A stretch of DNA of 64,000 nucleotides, from positions 3,261,001-3,325,000 of the forward strand of contig NZ_CP041253.1 of the NCBI RefSeq assembly GCF_006575665.1. Reading direction: 5' to 3'. Below the pieces are notes generated by a model, which worked only from the letters and a program-made list of their open reading frames with translations, was not told where the DNA came from and made no database searches. Positions 46,563-54,631 of the stretch are shown here, one piece after another. A program made the position numbers and the translations under genes. The stretch comes from Echinicola soli. GTDB taxonomy: Bacteria > Bacteroidota > Bacteroidia > Cytophagales > Cyclobacteriaceae. Each line of letters starts with the position of its first letter. Positions within the stretch are counted from its first letter, which is position 1.

Positions 46563-48114
46563 GAAGGGAAGTAGACGCTGGGTCCTGCCGCTGTTTTTTT
46601 GGCTGATGGCTTCATGCAAACCAATGGTGGAGGTGGACGTGTTGATTACCGGTGGGATGGTATTTGACGGGAGCGATTCTCCGGCAGAACGCATGGAAGT
46701 GGGGATTACAGATGACCGAATCAGTTATGTTGGAGCTCCCGGGGAGCATGAAATTTCCAGTCATCAGACAATTGATATTGCAGGATTATACCTGGCACCG
46801 GGATTTATCGATCCGCATACCCATGTGGAGCGAGAGCTGTCAAATCCTGAGCAAAAAGCTAACCTACGCTATCTCAGACAGGGAGTGACTACGGTCTTTG
46901 CAGGCAATGATGGCAGTAGCTCAATGCCCATCAAGCGAAAACTGGACGAGTGGGAAAGAGATGGTATCGGTACTAATGCAGCCCTGCTCGTCGGCCATGG
47001 ATCGGTAAGAAGGGTGGTCATGGGAATGGAGGCCAAAGAAGCCAACCCAAAAGAGCTTAAGGAAATGGAAGAAGTGGTCAATAAGTCCATGGAAGAGGGC
47101 GCATTTGGAATTTCTACAGGTCTTTTTTATGCTCCGGGAAGTTTTGCAAATATGGAGGAGGTAATTGCTCTGTCCAAAGTCGTGGCCAAGCATAATGGGA
47201 TTTATGATACCCATATGCGAGATGAAGGATCTTACAATATCGGCCTGATGAATGCTGTCAGGGAAACCATTGACATTGGAGAAAAGTCAGGAGTAGGTGT
47301 GCACATTTCCCATATCAAATGTCTTGGTACGGATGTGTGGGATAAGAGCCATGAGGTAATCAGGCTGATAGAGAACGCAAGGCAGCAAGGCCTTCAGGTG
47401 ACGGCAAACCAATATCCCTACTTGGCCTCGAGGACTTCACTAAAGGCCGCTTTGGTGCCCAGATGGGCAGAGGATGGAGGGTATGAAAAAATGGTGGAGC
47501 GGTTTGATAACCCAGCTTTGCAGGACACTTTGGTGGCTGGTATTACCGAGAATCTCCGCAAAAGGGGCGGCCCCGAATCGCTGATATTTTCCGATGCCGT
47601 GGAGGAAACCATGAATGGAAAGAGCTTAGGTGAAATGTCCAAGAAGCTGAAAATGACCTTGCCACAGGCCACTATGGAAATCCTCAGAAAAGATGGAGGC
47701 ATCAAAGTGATTTCCTTTAATATGAAAGAGAGCGATTTGGAGCGATTCATGCAGCAGCCCTGGGTGATGACAGGTTCTGATGGTGGTGCGGGACACCCGA
47801 GGCAATTTGGTACCTTTTCCCGTAAAATGCACAAGTATGTGGAGGAAGATAAGGTCATCGACCTGTCCTTTATGGTCCATAGCTCCTCAGGGCTTACGGC
47901 TGAGACTTTTGGTGTGAAGGAAAGAGGATATGTAAAAGAAGGATACTTCGCTGATTTGATTGCCTTTGACCCGGAGAAGGTGAAGGATAAGGCCACATTT
48001 GAGCATCCTTACAAGGAAGCACAAGGAATGGACTTCGTTTGGGTTAATGGGGTGTTGGTGATCGATGATGGAAAATACACGGGGAAATTGGCAGGTAAGG
48101 CGTTGAGAAAGTGA
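46552..48114 (+). CDS. N-acyl-D-amino-acid deacylase (D-aminoacylase-type amidohydrolase) lipoprotein
   Basis: 520 residues; lipoprotein signal MENRKGSRRWVLPLFFWLMA then SC (Cys22). The amidohydrolase fold shows as VDVLITGGMVFDGSDSPAER, metal-binding H89 and H91 in APGFIDPHTHVERE, YDTHMRDEG, GVGVHISHIKCLG and VMTGSDGGAGHPR (catalytic Asp region), and the C-terminal return to the beta-sandwich (FADLIAFDPEKV). D-aminoacylases of this type are zinc enzymes that hydrolyse N-acyl-D-amino acids, including D-Glu forms. Start overlaps the racemase gene by 11 bases (translational coupling). Other amidohydrolase activities such as isoaspartyl or cyclic-amide cleavage are possible. Confidence 0.85.
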   Translation: MENRKGSRRWVLPLFFWLMASCKPMVEVDVLITGGMVFDGSDSPAERMEVGITDDRISYVGAPGEHEISSHQTIDIAGLYLAPGFIDPHTHVERELSNPEQKANLRYLRQGVTTVFAGNDGSSSMPIKRKLDEWERDGIGTNAALLVGHGSVRRVVMGMEAKEANPKELKEMEEVVNKSMEEGAFGISTGLFYAPGSFANMEEVIALSKVVAKHNGIYDTHMRDEGSYNIGLMNAVRETIDIGEKSGVGVHISHIKCLGTDVWDKSHEVIRLIENARQQGLQVTANQYPYLASRTSLKAALVPRWAEDGGYEKMVERFDNPALQDTLVAGITENLRKRGGPESLIFSDAVEETMNGKSLGEMSKKLKMTLPQATMEILRKDGGIKVISFNMKESDLERFMQQPWVMTGSDGGAGHPRQFGTFSRKMHKYVEEDKVIDLSFMVHSSSGLTAETFGVKERGYVKEGYFADLIAFDPEKVKDKATFEHPYKEAQGMDFVWVNGVLVIDDGKYTGKLAGKALRK

Positions 48115-48156
48115 TAGAAGTATGAAGTACTTAGTTAAGTATCAAGGTAGGTCTTT

Positions 48157-48192
48157 AGTGCTAAGGGGAATTTGTAATCCCTTCTTAGCACT
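48157..48192. terminator. Hairpin after deacylase gene
   Basis: AGTGCTAAG (48157-48165) pairs with CTTAGCACT (48184-48192) around an 18-base loop holding AATTTGTAATCCC, a motif shared with the hairpin at 9798. Likely the 3' end of the enzyme operon. Confidence 0.5.
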
Positions 48193-48304
48193 CGAAAGTA
48201 GCCACTATCGAGTAGGAGATCTGAAAAGTTAGGTTTTCCAAATAGGTAACTGAAATTGATTTTTGATGTGAAATAGAAAATATTTAGATTATTTTGTTGA
48301 AATA

Positions 48305-48336
48305 TTTGTAAAATAGAACGAGTGTTGTTACCTTTA
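48305..48336 (+). promoter_or_regulatory. Candidate promoter for the tRNA-like gene
   Basis: TTTG at 48305-48308, 20 bases, then TACCTTTA at 48329-48336, one base off TAnnTTTG. The spacing fits the Bacteroidota primary sigma promoter. A transcript would start about 30 bases before the tRNA-like sequence. Confidence 0.5.
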
Positions 48337-48371
48337 CATCATAAGGAAAGGACAAAAGGTCTTTTAGATAC

Positions 48372-48496
48372 TGTAGGGTGATGAAATTGGCAGACATGCC
48401 CCCCTGTCTCGGGGGTGGGGATCTGGGATAAAGCAAATATCGAGCTCGTGTTTTGCCTAACTGCCCCGTGGAGGTTCGAGTCCTTCTCCTACAGCA
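48372..48496 (+). tRNA. Class II tRNA-like gene (Leu-type body, GTC at the anticodon position, oversized variable arm)
   Basis: Acceptor TGTAGGG (48372-48378) pairs with TCCTACA (48487-48493). D arm: ATG/CAT around AAATTGGCAGA, as in tRNA-Leu. Anticodon arm: CCCCC (48399-48403) and GGGGG (48411-48415) enclose loop CTGTCTC, giving GTC with U37. T arm: GGAGG TTCGAGT CCTTC (48470-48486). The variable region is 54 bases instead of about 12-16; its GGGG/CCCC stem (48417-48420/48464-48467) holds an inner GCAAA/TTTGC stem over the palindrome CGAGCTCG. Only GCA follows the acceptor; CCA is not fully encoded. The body looks like Leu but the anticodon would be Asp, so normal decoding is doubtful. Confidence 0.55.
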
Positions 48497-48525
48497 GGTT
48501 ATTTTGGGTTTATTGTTAATTGACT

Positions 48526-48559
48526 AAAGCTATGAGATTGTTTTCATAGCTTTTTTTTT
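48526..48559 (+). terminator. Rho-independent terminator of tRNA-like gene
   Basis: AAAGCTATGA (48526-48535) pairs with TCATAGCTTT (48544-48553) and runs into nine T residues. Together with the upstream promoter it makes the tRNA-like gene a self-contained transcription unit. Confidence 0.8.
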
Positions 48560-48598
48560 GCCACAGAGGCTCTAAGACCCAAGGCTGTTTGTTTTGGA

Positions 48599-48705
48599 TC
48601 AAGCGGAAAAGTTGGGGGGATTAGGGTTGGTTTCGATAGCACGCAGATGATGCAGATTAATAAGATTTATGCTGATTTTTTTATACTGGAGCACGCATTA
48701 CTATT
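48599..48705 (+). repeat. 107-base dispersed repeat, copy B
   Basis: Same element as 12681-12787, about nine mismatches by eye. A second widespread-looking motif precedes it (TTGCCACAGAGGCTCTAAGA, 48558-48577). Confidence 0.8.
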
Positions 48706-48862
48706 GCTAAATTAAAGAGAAATATGCTTACCAAAACCACCTGGAAATCTCTCATCTTCCAGAAATATTGCTTGGTCCTCAAAATGTGCTAAAAAGGAGG
48801 CAAGCGAAAAAGTTGAGGGCATGAATCCCTTTATTTTAATAGGATTTCTTTTTTGTTTTTTT

Positions 48863-48953
48863 GCCACAAAGATTCTAAGACCCAAAGCTGTTTGTTTTCC
48901 ATGAAATTTGGAATCCGCCTACAAAACACTTCGTGTCTTGGCGACTTCGTGGC
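48863..48953. repeat. Long imperfect inverted repeat (GCCACAAAG type)
   Basis: Left arm at 48863-48887 (GCCACAAAGATTCTAAGACC...) and right arm at 48929-48953 (CTTCGTGTCTTGGCGACTTC...) are imperfect reverse complements. The left arm is repeated at 48560-48586. Gap 48115-49118 otherwise contains only the tRNA-like unit and repeats. Confidence 0.55.
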
Positions 48954-49084
48954 GACATACCAAATGAATGAAAACCTTAACCTGCTCCTCAGAAATAGGG
49001 CTTGATCCTATATTTTCTCTTATATAAGGTGGAAAAGTACGAATAGTTGGCGGATATTTTTGTGGAGGAAATCAATAAATCGAC

Positions 49085-49092
49085 TACTTTTG
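49085..49092 (+). promoter_or_regulatory. Candidate -7 promoter box (TACTTTTG) for GH43 gene
   Basis: TACTTTTG fits TAnnTTTG; TTTTTG ends 22 bases upstream at 49062 as a possible -33 element. The box lies 26 bases before the ATG at 49119 but inside the longer frame starting at 49047, so it supports 49119 as the start. Confidence 0.45.
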
Positions 49093-49118
49093 GCTATTGT
49101 CAATTACTGAAAATAATT

Positions 49119-50279
49119 ATGAAGCATTACCCATTTGACCAGTGGTTCACACAGGTTCTTTTCCTTGTGGCTATTACTTTTCTTTTTTCTTGTAATTCCC
49201 AAAAAGAAGAAAAAACATCCACTAAGGAACCACCAAATGAAGAAAGTACTTATAGCAATCCACTGGAGGTCGCCTTCGGGGATCCCTATATTCTAAATGA
49301 TGGCAATGGTAAATATTATATGTATGGAACAGGTGGTGGTGCTGAAGATGGTTTTGCGGCTTATTCTTCGGATGATCTGGTAGACTGGAAATTTGAAGGC
49401 CAAGTCTATCGCGGAAACACTGCTGATTCCTGGGCTTCCAAATTTTTTTGGGCACCGGAAGTTTATAAGATGGATGGAAAATACTACATGTTCTTCAGCG
49501 CCCAATGGAAAGTGAATCCCACTAATGAAGAGGAGAATTTTATGATCGGTGTGGCGGTAGCAGATAGTCCGACAGGTCCTTTTAAGGAAATGCATGACCG
49601 CCCGATCTTTGATCCTGGCTATCCTATCATAGATGCCAATGTGTATGAGGAAGATGGTAAATATTACCTTTATTATTCTAGGGCTTGTTACAAGCATCCT
49701 GTGGAAAGCGAAGTGGCCGATTGGGCGAGAGAAAAGGGCTGGTATGATGAAATAGAGGAGAGCTGGGTATATGGGGTGGAGCTGAAGCCTGATTTTTCAG
49801 GGGTAATTGGCGATCCGGTTTTATGTTTGAGGCCACCATTAAAAATGGATGATGCACAAGCTGAGTGGGAGAGTCGGTCTGTGACCAAGCATGAGATCAA
49901 CCGACGGTGGACAGAAGGTTCGGTGATTTTCAAGCATGAAGACACGTATTACATCATGTATTCCAGTAATTACTATGCGGGCCAAAATTATGCAGTGGGC
50001 TATGCTACAGGTAAAAGTCCCTTGGGACCATTTACCAAGGCAAGTAATAATCCAGTGCTGGAACTCAATACCCACAAGGGGGGAGAGGTTACCGGAACTG
50101 GACATAACAACATCGTCTTTTTGGAAAATGGAGAGATGTTCTGTGTTTACCATGGACGTACCAAGGAATCCGGTCAGGATAGGGTAGTGTTCCTGGACAA
50201 GATGGAAATCAAGGAGGATGGAACCTTGGTCGTACATGGCCCCACGAACAGTCCCCAGCCAATGCCTCTTAAAAAATAG
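49119..50279 (+). CDS. GH43-family lipoprotein (arabinan-active type)
   Basis: 386 residues from ATG 49119, with a lipoprotein signal (FLVAITFLFSC). GH43 triad: Asp in EVAFGDPYILNDGNGKYYMY, Asp in YPIIDANVYEEDGKYYLYYS, Glu in NRRWTEGSVIFKHEDTYYIM. FFWAPEVYKMDGKYYMFFSA is also typical. The chain is one propeller with a long insertion between blades (ACYKHPVESEVADWAREKGW). It stands next to the HTCS regulator, convergent with it, and 5.6 kb from a SusCD pair with a GH43_5-type enzyme. Probably an arabinan or arabinofuranoside hydrolase. Fine specificity unknown. Confidence 0.9.
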   Translation: MKHYPFDQWFTQVLFLVAITFLFSCNSQKEEKTSTKEPPNEESTYSNPLEVAFGDPYILNDGNGKYYMYGTGGGAEDGFAAYSSDDLVDWKFEGQVYRGNTADSWASKFFWAPEVYKMDGKYYMFFSAQWKVNPTNEEENFMIGVAVADSPTGPFKEMHDRPIFDPGYPIIDANVYEEDGKYYLYYSRACYKHPVESEVADWAREKGWYDEIEESWVYGVELKPDFSGVIGDPVLCLRPPLKMDDAQAEWESRSVTKHEINRRWTEGSVIFKHEDTYYIMYSSNYYAGQNYAVGYATGKSPLGPFTKASNNPVLELNTHKGGEVTGTGHNNIVFLENGEMFCVYHGRTKESGQDRVVFLDKMEIKEDGTLVVHGPTNSPQPMPLKK

Positions 50280-50320
50280 GATAAGTATTTAGACGTGAGC
50301 ATTGAGATGTGAGACACTTC

Positions 50321-50340
50321 CTCCCCGCCGCGGCGGGGAG
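50321..50340. repeat. Perfect 20-base GC palindrome
   Basis: CTCCCCGCCG and its exact complement with no loop. It follows the short GTGAGCATTGAGATGTGAGA repeats also seen before the structured repeats at 25.9 and 29.3 kb. Confidence 0.6.
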
Positions 50341-50431
50341 GTTCGGAGGGGGCTTTTGGAGCTGGGCTTAAAACTGGACAAATAGGGGAGAGCCACGACC
50401 ACGACGAGCTGCTGCACCCTTTCCATTACAC

Positions 50432-50465
50432 AATGTATCCCAAGCAGGCTTGCCTGGGATACATT
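50432..50465. terminator. Hairpin between convergent GH43 and HTCS genes
   Basis: AATGTATCCCA (50432-50442) pairs with TGGGATACATT (50455-50465). Positioned to end transcripts from both sides; no T-tract. Confidence 0.5.
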
Positions 50466-50575
50466 GGCTCGTGCCGAAAGCGTTCTGATTGGGCAATGCC
50501 CTAGTAACCTTTTTTATCGAATTGCATAAACCGAACTGAGGTTACGAAGTCTGTTTGGCAAATTATATTGATGCC

Positions 50576-53500
50576 CTAGAGCGTTTCAGCGCTTTTGCTA
50601 AAATCCTTGGGCAGCTCTCCAAATTGCTTTTGGAAGCATTTGGAGAAGTATGAAGGTGAATTGAAGCCCACTTTTTCACTGATCTCTGTCACGGTATATT
50701 GTCCATTCTGGAGCATTTCGGCGGCTTTTTTCAGTCTTACCAGTCGGATGTAGCCGTTTGGGGTCATTTTCGAAACCCCTTTGATTTTGCGTAGTAGGCT
50801 GGATTGGCTCATGCAGAGGATGTCGGCCAGTTCATTGACACCAAAACGTTCATTGCTAAGGTTTTTGAGTATGGCTTCGTTGGCTTGGGACAGGAATTCT
50901 TCATCTGCACGGGTATGGGCGATGGTCTCCACATTGACCATGGGTTGGTTGGCAAAGGCTTGTCGTACCTGGTCCCGATAATGGAGGAGGTTTTTGATCT
51001 GTAAATTCAAATGATCAATGCTGAAGGGCTTTTCGAGGTACACATCTGCACCCATTTCCATGCCTTCGATTTTTGATTGTAAAGTGTTTTTTGCCGTCAG
51101 CATGATGACGGGGATGTGGCTGTAGTTGATATCGGACTTGACGGTGTCACAGAAGGTAAATCCATCCATGACGGGCATCATCACATCGGTAATGACCAGG
51201 TCGATCGGTTTTTCTTTTAACTGCTGGATACCTTCTTGTCCGTTTTCTGCGCGGTAAATATGGTATTCCTCTTTCAACTGGTCATAGATGAACTTCTGCA
51301 ACTCCTTATTGTCTTCCACGATAAGAATAGCTCCTTTTGATGAGGAGGATTTGGGTTGTTTTTGTGCTTTTTTCTCTTCGTACAGATCATGGTCTCCAGT
51401 AGGAGTTTCTGTTATTTTTATGGTGTTTTTTTGTTTTACTGGCAGTTCCAGTACAAAGTTATTTCTGTTTTTTGGGTTGCCAGGGTCTACCAGAAGAGTG
51501 CCATCATGCATCTCGGCTAGGGACCTTGCAAGGGGAAGCCCAAGACCAGTGCCGGAGGAGTTGTGTTTATGGGGCTCACCATCAACCTGGAAAAACGGCT
51601 CAAAGATTTTTTCTCGGTTCTCCGGACTTATGAGGTTTCCATCATTGCTTACAATCACTTTGAAATGGGCATCAACAGGAGAAATGACCGTTTCCAGTTG
51701 TGCCGTGCTTTCCGCATTTTTGATGGCATTGGAGAGGAGGTTACTGATTATTTTGGTGAAAGCTTCCCGGTCAATGTCCGCAAAGAAAGGTTCTTCTCTC
51801 TTTATAAAGTGGAAGTTGATGTACTGCTGCTCTGCGCTGCCTTTAAAGCGTATATAAATATCTTCCAACAATTTCCCTATTTCACTTCTGGTGAAATTCA
51901 GGGTAAACCCTTTTTTCTCCGTTTTCCTGAAATCCAATAGTTCATTGCTCAGTTCGATCAGCCTGTTGGTGTTTTTGTTCATGATCCAAAGGCTTTCTTT
52001 GACAGCGGGGCTGATAGAGTTTTCCTTTTTGAGAATACTTTCCAAAGGGCCTTTGATCAGGGTCAGCGGAGTTCTGATTTCATGAGTGATATTGGTAAAG
52101 AATTCAATTTTGGATTGATAGACCTCTCGTTGTTTTTCATCTTCCAGGCGCTTGAATGCGGCGGCTTGTCGACGATGGATACGATCTTTGTAGAATTTTA
52201 GAATAAGGTATAACATTATACCAATGAGTACCACGTACAGCATATATGCCCAGTTGGTTTTCCAGAAAGGTGGAAGTATGGTGATCTGAAGTGTAGCTTC
52301 GCGATTGCTCCATTCCCCAAAAATATCAGCTGTTTTGACTTTAAGGGTATAGTCACCAGGTGGCAAATAGGAATAGTTGATGCGTTGGTTTTGGGGTAGG
52401 TATGTCCAGTTTTTGTCGAAGCCCTCCATTTTATAGGCATAGGGTAGCGCGTCCGATGCCGTATAGCTTAGCGCTGCAAAATCGAAGCTCAAAGAAGACT
52501 GGTTATGCTGAAGTGTGATTGCTGAAGTTTTGGTGATAGAGGAATTAAGAATAGGGTCTTCCCCCCCGATGGGCACAGGGGTATTGAAGATTTGAATACC
52601 AGTAATGACTACTGGTGGATCGTATTCATACGGTTCGAATTCCCTTGGGTCAAAGGAAATAAAGCCATTGAGACATCCAAAATATAAAGTGCCATCCTTT
52701 GCCTGATAACCACTTTTATAGTTGAATGGGTATGGCATCAGACCGTTATCCTTGGTAAATAAACGATATTCGGTGGTTTGGGGGTTAAATTCCAACAGCC
52801 CACGGCTACAAGTGATCCATAGATGACCCGAGATATCTTCCAATATTTTGTATATACTGTTGGAAGGAAAGCCATTATCGGTGTTAAAGACAGTAAAGTC
52901 GTCACTTTTTTCATTGTAAATACAAAATCCGCCTCCTTCCGTAGCGATCCATATCCTGTTTTGGCTATCCTCAAAAATATTGATTACAGAATAATGGGGC
53001 AAGGAATTGGGATTATTGGGATCCGGTCGGAATGTCTTTATATTTCCAGTCCCGGGGTTATAGCGGATCAGCCCATTGGAATAGGTGCCTATCCATAAAT
53101 TACCTTCATGATCTTCGATCATGTCATAAATAAAGCGGTTCCCGATTTCATCGACGAAATTCACGGTATGGTCTTTTTCATTGAGCTTTAAAAGTCCCAC
53201 GACGGTTCCTAACCATACTTGTTTGTTGCTGTCCACAAGAAGGCTGTGTATTTCATTATCATCAGGTGTATTCAGGTCACTTTTGATCCTGAAGTTCTCT
53301 ACCTTGTTGGTATTGAGGTCTATGCGGTTTAGGCCGACAGCAAACGTTACAGTACCCACCCAAAGCTCATCAGCTTTTCTCGCCAGTCCATGGACGTTAT
53401 GGTAAGAAAGACTATTGGTTGTATTGTCAGGGAGATAGTGGGTATAGGTATCTGTTTTGGGATTGTAGTGGTTCAGCCCCGCATCTTCTGTGCCTATCCA

Positions 53501-54631
53501 AATAGCACCGTTTTCATCTTCTTCAAATTCCCTGACACGTTGTCCGCTGATGGTGTTGGAGTTGGGGATGGGATAGTGCTTTTTAAACTTGGTGGGATGA
53601 TTGGGAAGGAAATTCACTCCTCCAAAATAAGTACCTATCCACATTCCTCCTTCAATATCCCGATCGATACAGTACACGGCATTGTCCGAAATGGAATAGG
53701 GGTCGTTTAGGTTTTCCTTAAAATGTTTGAATTTATTTTTTTCGAGGTCATAGATGAAAAGCCCTGATTCAGTGGCGATCCACAGTTCATTATTGGAAAT
53801 TTTACAGAGATCCCTTATGAAAAGGTTCTTTCCATTCGGAGCTTTGGTAAGAAGAGGAGTGACTTTGCCACTGTTTTTTTCCATGACCCAAATTCCAAGA
53901 TCCTTGGTGCCCAGTAGTATATTGCTGCCGTGATCTTCCATTTGTAGCACAGCGGCTTTTATCACTTCAGGATGGCTTAGGTATTGCTGGAATTTACCCG
54001 ATTCAGGAAGAAATTTGTGGACACCAAACCTTGAATTGGCTACCCACACGTCACCTTTTTCATCCACCAAAACATTGGTAGTGTTATTGTCGTGAAGGCT
54101 AATATTGGTTTTGCTGATTTCTTGGTACTGGTACAGAGAATCCCTTTCCAGATTATATCGAAAAAGTCCTCTGCTGTTGACGGCAAAATAGATATTGCCG
54201 TCAAGGTCTTCGGTTATTTCACCCACTGTCCCGTCAATCTGGTTGCCCTGATTGGAAATTTTGTCAAAATGCTGAAATCGCTCAGTAGATGAATCATAGG
54301 TGTACATTCCGTGAGCAGTCCCCACCCAAATGTTCCCCTGGCTGTCTTCAAACAGCCCATAAATGAAATTATCACCTAGCCCTGATCCACTACTTGCTTC
54401 AGCGCTAAATACCTTAAAATTATGTCCGTCGTAACGATTGAGCCCATTTTTGGTGCCAAACCACATAAATCCCTGTTGGTCTTGAAGGATGGAAAATACC
54501 GTACTTCCCGATAGGCCATCCTCCATGGTGATATGCTCAAAATAATAATCTTGGTTTTGGGCATAGCCTTGCAGGATGAGTCCTGCACAGAATACTAGAA
54601 ATAGTGGAGTGATTTTGATAAATGATCGCAT
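50576..54631 (-). CDS. Hybrid two-component system regulator (HTCS)
   Basis: 1351 residues from ATG 54631, which gives a clean signal peptide (MRSFIKITPLFLVFCAGLIL); an upstream ATG at 54766 would bury it. Order: periplasmic two-propeller sensor of Reg_prop repeats (about 30-690, units such as GNIWVGTAHGMYTYD), Y_Y_Y domain (about 700-780), membrane helix (about 795-815), HisKA with phospho-His near 850 (FFTNITHEIRTPLTLIKGPL), HATPase, receiver near 1100-1215 with phospho-Asp in DLVITDVMMPVMDG, and a C-terminal AraC helix-turn-helix (about 1240-1345). HTCS proteins bind an oligosaccharide in the periplasm and activate nearby utilisation genes, here most likely the SusCD locus at 55878 divergent from it, and the adjacent GH43. 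Confidence 0.95.
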   Translation of the reverse strand: MRSFIKITPLFLVFCAGLILQGYAQNQDYYFEHITMEDGLSGSTVFSILQDQQGFMWFGTKNGLNRYDGHNFKVFSAEASSGSGLGDNFIYGLFEDSQGNIWVGTAHGMYTYDSSTERFQHFDKISNQGNQIDGTVGEITEDLDGNIYFAVNSRGLFRYNLERDSLYQYQEISKTNISLHDNNTTNVLVDEKGDVWVANSRFGVHKFLPESGKFQQYLSHPEVIKAAVLQMEDHGSNILLGTKDLGIWVMEKNSGKVTPLLTKAPNGKNLFIRDLCKISNNELWIATESGLFIYDLEKNKFKHFKENLNDPYSISDNAVYCIDRDIEGGMWIGTYFGGVNFLPNHPTKFKKHYPIPNSNTISGQRVREFEEDENGAIWIGTEDAGLNHYNPKTDTYTHYLPDNTTNSLSYHNVHGLARKADELWVGTVTFAVGLNRIDLNTNKVENFRIKSDLNTPDDNEIHSLLVDSNKQVWLGTVVGLLKLNEKDHTVNFVDEIGNRFIYDMIEDHEGNLWIGTYSNGLIRYNPGTGNIKTFRPDPNNPNSLPHYSVINIFEDSQNRIWIATEGGGFCIYNEKSDDFTVFNTDNGFPSNSIYKILEDISGHLWITCSRGLLEFNPQTTEYRLFTKDNGLMPYPFNYKSGYQAKDGTLYFGCLNGFISFDPREFEPYEYDPPVVITGIQIFNTPVPIGGEDPILNSSITKTSAITLQHNQSSLSFDFAALSYTASDALPYAYKMEGFDKNWTYLPQNQRINYSYLPPGDYTLKVKTADIFGEWSNREATLQITILPPFWKTNWAYMLYVVLIGIMLYLILKFYKDRIHRRQAAAFKRLEDEKQREVYQSKIEFFTNITHEIRTPLTLIKGPLESILKKENSISPAVKESLWIMNKNTNRLIELSNELLDFRKTEKKGFTLNFTRSEIGKLLEDIYIRFKGSAEQQYINFHFIKREEPFFADIDREAFTKIISNLLSNAIKNAESTAQLETVISPVDAHFKVIVSNDGNLISPENREKIFEPFFQVDGEPHKHNSSGTGLGLPLARSLAEMHDGTLLVDPGNPKNRNNFVLELPVKQKNTIKITETPTGDHDLYEEKKAQKQPKSSSSKGAILIVEDNKELQKFIYDQLKEEYHIYRAENGQEGIQQLKEKPIDLVITDVMMPVMDGFTFCDTVKSDINYSHIPVIMLTAKNTLQSKIEGMEMGADVYLEKPFSIDHLNLQIKNLLHYRDQVRQAFANQPMVNVETIAHTRADEEFLSQANEAILKNLSNERFGVNELADILCMSQSSLLRKIKGVSKMTPNGYIRLVRLKKAAEMLQNGQYTVTEISEKVGFNSPSYFSKCFQKQFGELPKDFSKSAETL

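Noticed and set aside
47100..47280. Dihydroorotase or urease-type amidohydrolase as identity of the 46552 gene
   Set aside because: Residue pattern (DPHTHVERE, HISHIKCLG, GSDGGAGHPR) and the neighbouring racemase fit the D-aminoacylase branch better.
48372..48496. Ordinary tRNA-Leu
   Set aside because: The D and T arms match, but the anticodon loop lacks any Leu anticodon, position 37 is U, and the variable region is some 40 bases too long.
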